Positions 54,349-64,000 of a DNA stretch of 64,000 bases are shown here, in pieces. The number at the start of each line of letters is the position of its first letter. The first letter of the stretch is position 1. The stretch covers positions 1,674,001 to 1,738,000 of the forward strand of contig OX442317.1 of the NCBI GenBank assembly GCA_949358305.1, given 5' to 3'. Made by a program: the position numbers and the translations under genes. The notes below the pieces were generated by a model that ran no database searches, was not told where the DNA came from, and was given only the letters and a program-made list of their open reading frames with translations. The DNA is from Strigamia acuminata (Eukaryota > Arthropoda > Chilopoda > Geophilomorpha > Linotaeniidae).

Positions 54349-56427
54349 TAGATACTTTATAGACACATACATAAAATGCTTTCAAATAATCCCTTAATCA
54401 TTATAGCTTCCCTCACAACATACGGTACATGAAAGAAATAGACAATTAAATTCCACACGACTCATCCTGCAGCCTAAAGTAATAAAAATTTAATTAAAAA
54501 TTAAGCTTGAATAAAAACCCATATTAATTTTTTACAAATATCACAATATTTTTGTTTTTAATTTCAATTATCAAGGCTAAATTTGTATTAATTCAAATTC
54601 ACGAGAATAAAATTAATTTTCATTAGTCAAACAAAAAGAAAATTTGCTCAACACCTCCCAAGGACACGTTTATTAAAGTGAAAACAAAACCCTCTTTACG
54701 TAATTGCTAACATAACAATGTACTGCAACACTCCACCAAAGAGAATAATGAATTGCAGGAACTCAAATTGCAAAATTTCCTTTCTTTCCATTTAAAAAAA
54801 AATGTACTTTTTCAACTCAATTGTTTTTACCCTAAAAGCCCAGTGCCCACAACACCATTCCATTGAAGCATGAAAAACTGCCGTCGAGGGCTAGGTACAA
54901 ACCAAATTCCTTCTGGCTCCAATGGCGCACAAAATCATGCAACTGCTCCAGAGTGAGAACAAATTTGTTTACCCAGAATTTAAATTTAAAAATTGAATTG
55001 TGCGATCCGAGGGCATTTGAATTGTAAATTCAAGACAAGTAATAACAAGTGGCATTTAGCAGTTTTTAAGCATGTTACTTGATAGAATTCTAATTATAAA
55101 TTTGCTAGGAGCACCAGGTTTGTGTTGGCTACTGGGGTTTAGGTTAACAAACGTCAAAGGTCAACGAGAATGTGTATTTTTCAGAGAGGAAATTCGAACG
55201 CATAACCTCCTTTCAGAAGGCAAACAGTCATTAAGACCACGGTTTGCTTCAGCATCTTTCAAGTTCAACTGAAACGACATTATTTTAGAAAAGGTTCAAA
55301 GTCCTCCCCCAGTGCATTTTGCTGCTGCCGCAACAATCTACTGCAAAACCCAATTACAAACAACTTTTCAAAATCCCTTCCTCTTAAGGTAAGTTCACAC
55401 TTGTGTTCACACAACAAGGCAACAGCTAAATAAGCTAACCTTGACATTGCACTTCTAGTTCAGCGCTTCTCAAAGTGATGGTGCGCAAGCAAGAGGCTGC
55501 CAGTCCGCCACTTTACGCTTGAAATGCAAAGTTTATATCAGTCCCGACTTCATTAATTGTTGCCCGGACACCCAGATTTCCCGGCAATAAATTTGTTCGC
55601 AGTCCAGCCCTGGTTTATATTGACCTTATGTTACTCATTTTTCCTTGTATTTCGTCTTGCTGACTCTAGTGAGAACACATGTGCCATAAACTTAAATTTT
55701 CGCTGATAAGTTAGTAGCGGTGATAGTAGTAATTTTCACGGACGAGGTCAAACACCTTTAGGCCGCCAATAATACAGAAATTTATCAGAAAAAAAATATA
55801 CAAATTTGATAATTTACAAGCCCACTGTTGAGATAAATATAGTTATCCCAACATCACTATTTTAAAATGAACTACTTCATCTTAAACAAAGCACGAATGC
55901 TTACATAGAAATAAAGATCTAACTCTTGCCCAAATTTGTTTAAAAAATTAATGTACTCGGCAAACCATTTCACATCATAATGTTAACTCCAATATTCTTT
56001 CACAACGAACCAGCAAACTCCCTTTGGTAAACTCAGCCCATGGCAAGATAAATATACACGTTTCATTTTTTAAATTAATTAAATGTGTAATAACAAGATG
56101 TGTCACTTTGCAAATATGCTAGAGGTCAGTAACCAATATGACTACTTGCTTCCATTAGAAACCTGAGTATTGCGTTACCCATTTCCCTAATGAAGTTGAA
56201 CAAAACAAATTCTCCACCATATTTCATTGTAAATACAACTGCCAGGCCTAAACAATCCACCATTTTTATTTTATTAGTCACTCCTTTTAAAAACATCACT
56301 AATTTGTACAAAATTAATCCAAAAGTTTGAACGGTCTGAAACAAACTTGTGGAAATTAGACGTTCTAAAAGTCACAACTTCTACAAAAGTGGTTTAAACG
56401 TGAACTAGGCTTAAGAGTTCTTTGGTT

Positions 56428-56580
56428 CTGTGGTAGATCATCATGATGTTTGTGAGCAATAGCTCCCCCTGGGGGTCAGTCTTAGCATTCAGGAATCTGT
56501 TCTATATATAAATGTTCCTTTTGACGAATAAAGGAGTCTAGTTAAAACAACCAAACCTAACGGTTGTCTAATCATTCTCA
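56428..56580 (+). other. LTR-like block (possible solo LTR scrap)
   Basis: TCTATATATAA (from 56501) is followed within 30 nt by AATAAA (56527-56532), the compressed promoter/poly(A) layout of retrotransposon LTRs. It begins TGTGG and ends TCTCA. No flanking duplication or polypurine tract was found, so this is weak. Confidence 0.2.
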
Positions 56581-56583
56581 CTA

Positions 56584-56731
56584 TGTTATAACGTTATAAC
56601 GAATCACAAGGGACTGGAGAAATCGGTTCGTTGAATCAAAATTTTTTCACATCGTGTTCTATGACCAACCATCCAACCAAGCCATTCTTAAGTATTCGTC
56701 TTTACAAAAAATTCGTTATATCGCGGTTCAC
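56584..56731. mobile_element. Pogo/Tc1-like MITE, copy C (degraded)
   Basis: Contains GTTATAACGAATCAC, GGAGAAATCGGTTCGTT and CCAACCAAGCCATT, matching copy B (AATCGGTTCGTT, CCAACCAAGTCATT) in order. Both CAGTCGAA termini are lost. Confidence 0.6.
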
Positions 56732-57997
56732 CTGGAAAACCGAAAACATTTTTCAAAATGGCTGCAAACTATTTTCACATCAACAACCTACAAATTTTAA
56801 TATATGCAAAAATAAAACAATTGTTCAACAGAGATAGGTCAAAACCATAAAAATTCACAACAATCATCAGCATTCACTGCACACAGTCTTTTAAATTACA
56901 ACTTCCCATCCCCCTCTGCGCCCAAATCCCACACCCAGTAACATGTTATGGGCTGGATATACGGATTAGATGGCGGTTGTAAACACAACTCAGCTGTGGC
57001 AATATTCGATACAATTCAGGACGTGTGCAAAAACGAAACAAGACTTGACCAGATTATTTCTAACAGTTATGACGTGGATCAAGTTATCAAGATTGATTAT
57101 CAAGTTGAAGAGCGCGAGTCATTAACACTTGCTTACGAAATTGATGGGGCCAAACATCAACGGTGTAATAAGCACCGTATGAGAACCATAATAAATAAAA
57201 ATTTCATGTTTTTATTTTCTCATGTTATTTTATAGCTGCGTTTATTGTAATCCTAAATTATTGCTTTCAGTCGATGATAATTGAGTTGTAGCTGAGGGAC
57301 GCTGATTGGTCAAAAGGTTATCCAACAATTATCTTGCTTTCAATGATCATGATCTACAACTGGCAAGTTGGAATGTCACAACCTGACATTAATTTTTCAA
57401 ACTGCCTCCTGCATACACAAAACAGCAGTTGAGCAGCTCTGCCATCACAACCTAACTTAAACTATTATTGCACAAGTGTTCGCATTACCTTTTTATTACC
57501 GTAAACCCGTGTTATCTACCCATCCAACGCAGTCTCCAGCGGATTTACACTGTGTTGGTCAAACACTCAAACCACAGCAAAATACCAGCAGTTCAAATTG
57601 AGAAAATAAAAAAATTCCTATTCAGTTTTAACTTCGCAATATGGCGTTTACACATTTCATTTTTCTCAATTGAGCCCGTTTATTTTGCTTAACTTTAAGC
57701 CAGCAGTTGGTTCTTATTTTCTTAATTTTTATCATTAGCGTTAATAACGCAACTCCCCGATATTACCTACGTTAGGTATTAATTATCGTTTTGACCACTG
57801 CAGATGATCGCTAGATCAAAAAGCCTGTGGTTTTAGTTAGTTGTTTGTAAGTATAAGAGCGCCGTTAATGTCGTTAAGTCACGTCTACGTTAAGTATTCT
57901 GCTATAAAACGCGCAGAAAAATAAAATATATATTTCCGATTTACCAACCAAATGTTAACAACAAGCCAATCTGATCGCAGCTGCACACAATCACTAG

Positions 57998-58002
57998 TAA
58001 TA

Positions 58003-58046
<44 letters not shown>
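57998..58046. repeat. (AAT)n microsatellite
   Basis: About 16 units, one interrupted. Confidence 0.95.
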
Positions 58047-58122
58047 CGAAGTGGCTACGTTCATGTTCCTCAATCTATGATCCTAAAAACGAATAAGCTT
58101 AAGTGCTTGAGAAGGGTTAAGT

Positions 58123-58135
58123 GGGGGGGGGGGGG
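58123..58135. repeat. Run of 13 G
   Basis: Homopolymer in an AT-rich context; the exact length is prone to sequencing error. Confidence 0.9.
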
Positions 58136-58230
58136 ACGTGCGTTGAGAAAACAAACCCACATCAATAGATCTTAACCAATCACAGCATGTCATTAAAATA
58201 ATACATTCATGTCAGTGCCACTACCAATAA

Positions 58231-58312
58231 TAATACGGTATTTCTTCAAATAAGAGCCGCCCTCAAATAGTAGCCACAACTGAAAGCATCTATTAATCAA
58301 GGAAATACGGTA
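58231..58312. repeat. Short repeat with ACGGTATTTC ends
   Basis: ATACGGTATTTCTTC at the left; AGGAAATACGGT at the right pairs with it in inverted orientation over about ten bases. It is the size of a tiny MITE. Confidence 0.3.
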
Positions 58313-59033
58313 TTTCATTTTTAGAAGTCAATAAGTCCTTTATGTAAATTTTAACTATTTGCTTCACCGATTTGAACGCACCAGACCCAATACAACCAAC
58401 TATTCCTAGTCATTCTTTCATATCTTTTAACATCGCAATATTGCACAAACACACAAGGCCAATCAAATGGGCTGAGTTCCAATCAGTAAATGGTTGAATA
58501 ACTCGGTCCCAATTTATTGCTTTTTACATCTCCAATCATTTGCTACCACAGCAAAAATTTCTGTCTAGTTCCCTTGATCCAGCACTTAAATTAAAAAGAG
58601 AATTCCTCTAGAACGCTACTCTTCACTTCAGACAAGCCAGATTGGCATTCTAATGTACATTAGGTGTAACTCAGCTTTAAATAAATGATATACATTTTCT
58701 TTTTAATATTCTAATACTTTCATATCACCTTAAATCACCAGATTAGACTGGCACTACAGATTGTATTTCAAAGTTAAGTCAAGTTATTTTTACCATTATT
58801 ATTAAAAATTCATTAGAAAAATTACTATTATATTTAAAGCACTGGTGCCATATTAACACGGGGTCTTACTCGTCTAAGTGGAATGTCACCGGACTCAGAG
58901 TTCCAGGTCATACGCCTCCCAAGTCCCAACCCAAGATTTATTGCAACATACAACAGATAAAACTGCAAGCTATTAAATAAGAAACTCGTGAAAAATGACC
59001 TAAAACCAAAGTCCATTCTCGTATATTAACATA

Positions 59034-59461
59034 TACACTCGAGTTGCACTCAAAAAGGCACCTCACAATGTGTACTCCCATTGGTCGAGCCAGTTTACTA
59101 CTAACTCCAGACTGTATACTACTACTAGGAGAAGTAGTTTTGTTTTTTATTTATTGTTGTGATTGTTATGACTAGTTTAGTTAATGTTATTTTGATTTTA
59201 TTTAATAAAAAATGTTATCTCCATCATTAAAATGAAGTTTCACACATTAAAAAATGTCAAACTCATGTTTGTTGTGTTTATTGCTTACATCGTCTGGAAG
59301 TTTGAATTTTAGGCCGTTGCCTAGGCAATCGGTTACAATTTCTGTACATTGTAATGCAATTCTGGTGTTTGGGTCTACTTTTCCGGATCACTACACCAGT
59401 AAACTGGCTCGACCAATGGGAGTACACATTGTGAGGTGCCTTTTTGAGTGCAACTCGAGTA
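59034..59461. mobile_element. MITE with a TIR over 60 bp (family L, copy 2)
   Basis: The left end (TACACTCGAGTTGCACTC, then GGCACCTCACAATGTGTACT, then CATTGGTCGAGCCAGTTTAC) is repeated inverted on the right, essentially without mismatch over more than 60 bp. TA flanks at 59032-59033 and 59462-59463. Interior elements are shared with 45959-46319. Near-identical arms suggest recent insertion or arm conversion. Confidence 0.8.
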
Positions 59462-59463
59462 TA

Positions 59464-62106
59464 GTAACGTTAATTTAAAATTTAAAATAAAAGTGTTTGC
59501 CAATTGTTTTGGTTCAAAGCCACATTTGAACTGAACCATTTCTAGGAGCGGCAGGTAAGCGAGTGCACATAAAAATTTAACACTAATCCCGGATTAGGCT
59601 TCTCGAGTGAGTGTTGTGTAATGGTGCACTGAAAAACAATTAGGTGCGTTCCAAAACTGCCGTCTCTCTCGTGCAGTTTGCCGTGACGTCATTTCCTTTC
59701 TCATGATTGCGTCCTCATCTAGTTTTAATTGAAACTGAAACGCATTTTAAGTTTGACCTAAATGTCAGTCTATTGGTCGCCATTTTTCCCAAACTAACTG
59801 CTGTCGTGTTATCTAAAATGTAATAAAATTTTTATAGCCCTAAAAATTTAAAACATGTGAAAAGAGTGACGATGGAAATACATTCTTGAAATCCTGAATG
59901 CATCACAGTTTCTCGGGAAACAAGACGGGGCTAAAACGAATATTTTGCAATACAGTACAAAATGTTGCCCTTTTCCAAAACAAATAAATAAATAAACAAT
60001 GAGACGTTTAAAAAATCAATTACAATTTAAAAATAATAAAAAAAAACCCACTGAATTCGATCGATTTAAACCTCCATAAAATCACAACAAAAGTCCAAAG
60101 GGTTCGCGAATCCACAAAACTAAACAAAACCAAAGAAAAAAAACTCTTCTATTCTTCTTCCCACTCAAATCCGCGCAGGAAAAAAATAAAAATATAAAAA
60201 AAAAAGAAGCAAATATCATGTTGGAAGCAAAATTTTGACAAATGAAATTCACAGCCAAAGAAATTGGAGGTGCATGAAACGCAGCGAAACGAAAACTCGC
60301 AAAGGAAAACTCCAGCTGCCATGTTTGTATGGATGGGCGAGCCATTGATAAATCAACCTTTCAGCTCATGACGCCTCCTTATTTGCTCAAAGCCGCTTTC
60401 TGACACGTGCAGCGGACAGGTAATAAGACCCTTAACTTAAAGCCATTGCTTTTTGCTCCGACTAACTGCACTTTCAACAATGTAATCATTTTAATTTCAC
60501 AACAACTTTTCGAATTTCTTTCCGTTTAAAGCGCGCCAAAGCTCTTTATTTCCTTTCCATGCGCCATTATCAGCACTAGCAATGGCCCATCAGCAGACAC
60601 GCTGGCCACTATCGTTGCGGTTTCTCGCTTTACGATCAAAGAAACAATCTCTGATACCTGTTTATACATATTTGCCAGCTCCTCTTCTCCGCCACGCAAA
60701 TTACATTAATTTTATCCTTCTCCGGATTACGTCGTTCGCTCAATCATCGTTCCGCACCGAATTACTTCATTTAAAATTCGAATGTTTACCTTTTATAGCA
60801 CGTCGGCGGTCGGCCTGTCTTTCGGGTCTTGTTCAGTCGTCGAGGTGAAGAAATAAAAAATTTAAAAAGTTCCGTTAATGCTGTTTCTTTTCTCCTTTCA
60901 AATGTCCGCTTGGCTCAACCAACTTGGCACGTTTGAATTTCTGAATTTAATGTTTAATTTTTTTAAAATAAATAAATAAATAAAATATTCTTTTTACAGA
61001 CTACCAACCGCCATTTTCATCTCCGTCGATTCCCGACTTCTCAAGTCATCCGTCGTTTACTTAATTTTAAGTTCATCGTCCTGGAATTACAAAATGAACA
61101 TCAATTATAGACACACGACAATATCTAATTCAAATACAAAGATAATTCAAATACAAAGAAATAAAGCTCACCGGTTAACGAACTCCGTTCCCCGGTACGC
61201 CATTTTAAACATCACGTGACCCAACAATTACCGGAAGTGAAGTGGAATAACTTGACAAACTTAACAAAACTATTTCCACATATTGACGATCCAATCACAG
61301 AAAAAAATATAATTCGCAATAAAATACAACATAACTCGCCATCGACCGACTTCACAACCATAACCCTATGATTAATAACCCTTACTCGCTAACTTTTCAC
61401 CTGGCGGTAAAACCCGTAATCTAGCGAGCGCCATTGTTTATAATGTTTACTTACTCTCCACATCATTCTCCCTGGAGATAATTCAACTCCTGGCACCATA
61501 AAAACCTTAAAAACTTGAAAAATACGAAAATAAAGCAAACTACCTCAACAATTTCTTTTATTTTCATCCATAAAAACTTTTATGTTGACTACAAATTGGC
61601 AAGGGAAACGCCACGCAGATAACGAGGAGGTGTGGCACACACTATTTCATTTCTTTTTTTCCTTCCCCCAAACATTTTTTCCCCCTTTCCTCTACCTTTT
61701 CCTCAAGACAACGCGAGTAGTGGGTGGAGATGGCACGACAGGTTTGTTTGCTCACTCCGTAAAAACACAATGCAATCTGCGCCTGCATGCTCTAAAGCAG
61801 CGACGCTCGAGCCAGTTAACTAATCGACCCTGGCTGGCAATCTTATTACACTGGAGAAACTCTCCTGCATCTCTTGCACCAAATTTTCGCTCAGAATAAC
61901 ATCATTCATGAATAATTTGTTTGTTTATGTTTTAATTTAAGACTACAGATTTCTTTTTTAAACCATCGTCGCATCCCAGCGTCCATCAACCACAAAACCA
62001 GTCCCCCTCAAGTGTTCTTAACCCAAAATAAGTGAATCCGCTCCTAATTCCCTCTCTGCAGCCCAATCTCGACCGCTATCTATCTAAACAAAGATGGCAC
62101 ACTACT
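59464..62106. other. Non-coding spacer
   Basis: No gene or repeat family recognised. A CRE palindrome is at 59684-59691; otherwise AT-rich with short open frames lacking family or splice support. Confidence 0.5.
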
Positions 62107-62238
62107 GTATATGCTTCAAAAATACATCCAAGTCATATTATTATTCGTCAAATACAAATGCATTATTTAATGTACAAATTGCTCTACATTTTGGAATGCA
62201 ACACAAATTGTAAAATATATTTTTAAACCATAAATCTG
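62107..62238. repeat. Dispersed repeat related to 36500-36672
   Basis: Carries CTTCAAAAATACAT, TTTTGGAATGCA and TGTAAAATATATTTTT plus AAACCATA as in the other copy. It abuts the gypsy pol scrap. Confidence 0.45.
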
Positions 62239-62251
62239 GCATTTTCATTGT

Positions 62252-62347
62252 TTCAGCATTCGTTAACAAATCTTTGATTGCATCAAACGCTGCTTGATGA
62301 TGCAATTCCCAGTCGAAATCTGCATCTTTCTTCAAAAGTGGCCTCAA
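62252..62347 (-). pseudogene. Ty3/gypsy-type pol fragment
   Basis: About 32 codons on the - strand read RPLLKKDADFDWELHHQAAF then DAIKDLLTNA. This is the junction between reverse transcriptase and RNase H in Ty3/gypsy retrotransposons (RPLLKK, then W-x-x-x-H-x-x-A-F-x-x-I-K). The match stops abruptly on both sides and no LTR or other pol part is near, so it is a short relic. Confidence 0.7.
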
Positions 62348-63398
62348 CGGTTACAAATATGGAAGCTCTGTGTTGACATTTACTTTTGCATTCTTTTAGA
62401 GTGCAAATCCTATACCACTAAAGTACTTTTCATCAATTTCCTCATCATTTCCTCTTCATTTGTCGATATGGCGCATTGCAGAAACTAAAACCAAAAAAGA
62501 AGAAAAAAAAGAAGAAAAAATGGCTCCTGTCCATTTCCTCGCGAGACTTGACTCTCAACACGGTGTGGGATTTTGTTCTGGTGGAACTTGTGTTTTATCA
62601 CCTAACATGAATTGCAACACCCAGTGTTTGTCAACGATGCCACTACCAATGGCCAATTCCCAGCGGAGGTCACACACCTAAGTCTATCTTAACATGCAAC
62701 TACCGTTCCCTTCCATCTTTCCTCTCGTGCTACTCCGTCTATATTTTTTTTTATCTCTTCCTTATCTTCCTCTTCTCTCTCCTGTCTCCTTATCCTGGTC
62801 GACGAAAAACGTGCGTCTCTTGGCACCCATTTGTTCGGACGCAGTGCCAGCACGCCGTGATTGGCATAAACAAGGCTCGTCCGCCGCGTCACCATCGAAA
62901 GGTCATCGAATCGCTTAAATAAGGTCGAAAACGAAGCAAAAGAGGAAATGATACCGGCCGTGCACTCGTGCCGAATGCGTCTAAGCAGGGCTGTTGTTGG
63001 CAACGGTTTGTTTGTCTCATCAGCGAACAAATCGTTCATTTGCTTCCATTTTCACCTTTTCGATTCCTCGAGTGCTTCTGCTATCTTTGGCTCTTTTTCA
63101 GGATCTAATAAATTTACTTGCTCGTTGTGTGCTTTGCCAGCAAAAATGTGGAATGTCATTTCTGCAGTATTAACTGCAAATCCTCTGCCTTTTTTTTCAA
63201 TACTATTTTTGGAGATGAAAGGAAGAAAGGAAGAAATAAAAATACAATCTTTGTACAAGAGATGCTAACTCAATTCAAGATATCCGTTTATTTTGTTTTT
63301 TTAATTTCATTTTTGATTAAATTATAAAAATTGAATTCTTTGCGCTCAAAACTCCTGGTTTCCGGTGCAGAAATGCATGTTAAAGGCACGTTTTACGA
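62348..63398. other. Non-coding spacer
   Basis: No supported gene; A/G-rich tract near 62490-62520 and pyrimidine-rich sequence at 62700-62790. Confidence 0.45.
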
Positions 63399-63620
63399 AT
63401 AAAATGCCAATTTTGCATGAAAATGCAATCCTAGGCTCCAAAAATGCAATTCTAGGATGCAAATATACCATTCTAAGATGCAAAAATGCATGAAAATACA
63501 ATTCTAGGATGCAAAAATGCATGAAAAGGTAATTCTAAGATGCAAAAATGCAAAAATGCAATGTAATTTCAGGATGCAAAGATATAATTCTAGGATACAA
63601 AAATGCATGTAAATCACACT
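63399..63620. repeat. Minisatellite built on ATTCTAGGATGCAAAAATGC
   Basis: About six imperfect units, each starting ATTCTA(G/A)GATGCAAA, come in lengths of about 21, 31 and 34 nt. The 31-nt form differs from the 21-nt form by ATGCATGAAA, so units grow by a 10-nt block. Confidence 0.75.
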
Positions 63621-64000
63621 TGTTACGTGCAAAAATTCATCTAAATTGCATAATCTGATTCCAAAATGCACATTAGGTGAAAAAGCACTTTTTAGGCTGA
63701 CAGTGCCCCTTAAAGTGCTGCTTTACAGCAGTCCCAGATGTAAGAAAAGGACTTAACAATCTTGTGATGTAAGGCGTGCATCCGGGGACAACTTTAAACC
63801 TAATTACACCCTTTTTAGAGCTTACAATGTTATAAACATTTTAACTTTTTTTAATGGCCTAGAAATTATCTTACCTGCAACATCTCGTGTCATTTGTGTA
63901 TCGCCTCACTAATTACGGATAATTGCAGATAATTGCACGTCCTCCGTGTTTTCTTTATTTCCAATTCAAAACCCAATCGCTCGTTCCATCTTCAATTTCA
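63621..64000. other. Window end, non-coding
   Basis: Nothing supported. A good - strand splice donor (GTTGCAG then GTAAGA, at about 63870-63877) is present without an identifiable coding exon. Confidence 0.4.

Larger units (their letters stand above)
54351..59033. other. Non-coding spacer with repeats
   Basis: No supported gene. It holds a possible LTR-like block (56428-56580), pogo-like MITE copy C (56584-56731), (AAT)n (57998-58046), a 13-G run (58123-58135) and an ACGGTATTTC-ended short repeat (58231-58312). Confidence 0.5.

Noticed and set aside
55383-56415. CTTAAG...AGTTCAC sequences facing each other about 1 kb apart
   Set aside because: Only about 14 of 18 bases match, the pairing does not extend inward, and there is no target duplication.
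63870-63960. - strand donor GTTGCAG/GTAAGA near the window end
   Set aside because: No acceptor and open frame that together make an exon; could be a non-coding first exon but cannot be supported.
1-64000. CRISPR arrays, bacterial operons, rRNA genes
   Set aside because: None seen; spliced genes, Pol III-type repeats and LINE/Tc1 elements show this is animal nuclear DNA.

Overview
The window is arthropod nuclear DNA: AT-rich, with long introns, many A/T runs, triplet microsatellites and many small inverted-repeat transposons. The best-supported genes are two nicotinic acetylcholine receptor (nAChR) subunit genes, both on the + strand. Their residues match the insect alpha6 (alpha7-like) and beta1 families closely enough to place the organism in Pancrustacea (insect, springtail or crustacean). 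I cannot name the species.

Region by region. 1-12.4 kb: 3' part of an alpha6-type subunit gene. Exons cover the end of the ligand-binding domain, the Cys-loop, the vicinal cysteines, TM1, three alternative TM2 exons of exactly 87 nt each, TM3, and a terminal exon with the cytoplasmic loop and TM4. The 5' exons lie before base 1. Its introns hold hairpins, a foldback element and a decayed Tc1 transposon with an IR/DR-like end arrangement. A candidate exon on the opposite strand lies between the third TM2 exon and the TM3 exon. 12.4-16.6 kb: AT-rich spacer with the alpha6 3' UTR. 16.6-21.0 kb: a 4.4-kb non-LTR retrotransposon, truncated in ORF1, with an open endonuclease/reverse-transcriptase ORF2, a hydrophobic bridging ORF and a 3' hairpin. 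21.0-25.5 kb: spacer that becomes GC- and CpG-richer toward the beta1 start, with CRE and X-box motifs.

25.5-51.8 kb: a complete six-exon beta1 model (signal peptide to TM4, 507 residues). Intron 1 is about 15.5 kb and carries a tRNA-like Pol III unit and several small transposons. 51.8-64.0 kb: downstream DNA with no supported gene, holding several MITEs, a Ty3/gypsy pol scrap on the - strand and a minisatellite.

How the genes relate: both subunits belong to pentameric cation channels at cholinergic synapses. Alpha6 supplies a principal agonist face (adjacent cysteines) and beta1 a complementary face. Finding them head-to-tail about 13 kb apart is a linkage I do not know from Drosophila. 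The alternative TM2 exons would let one gene make several pore linings.
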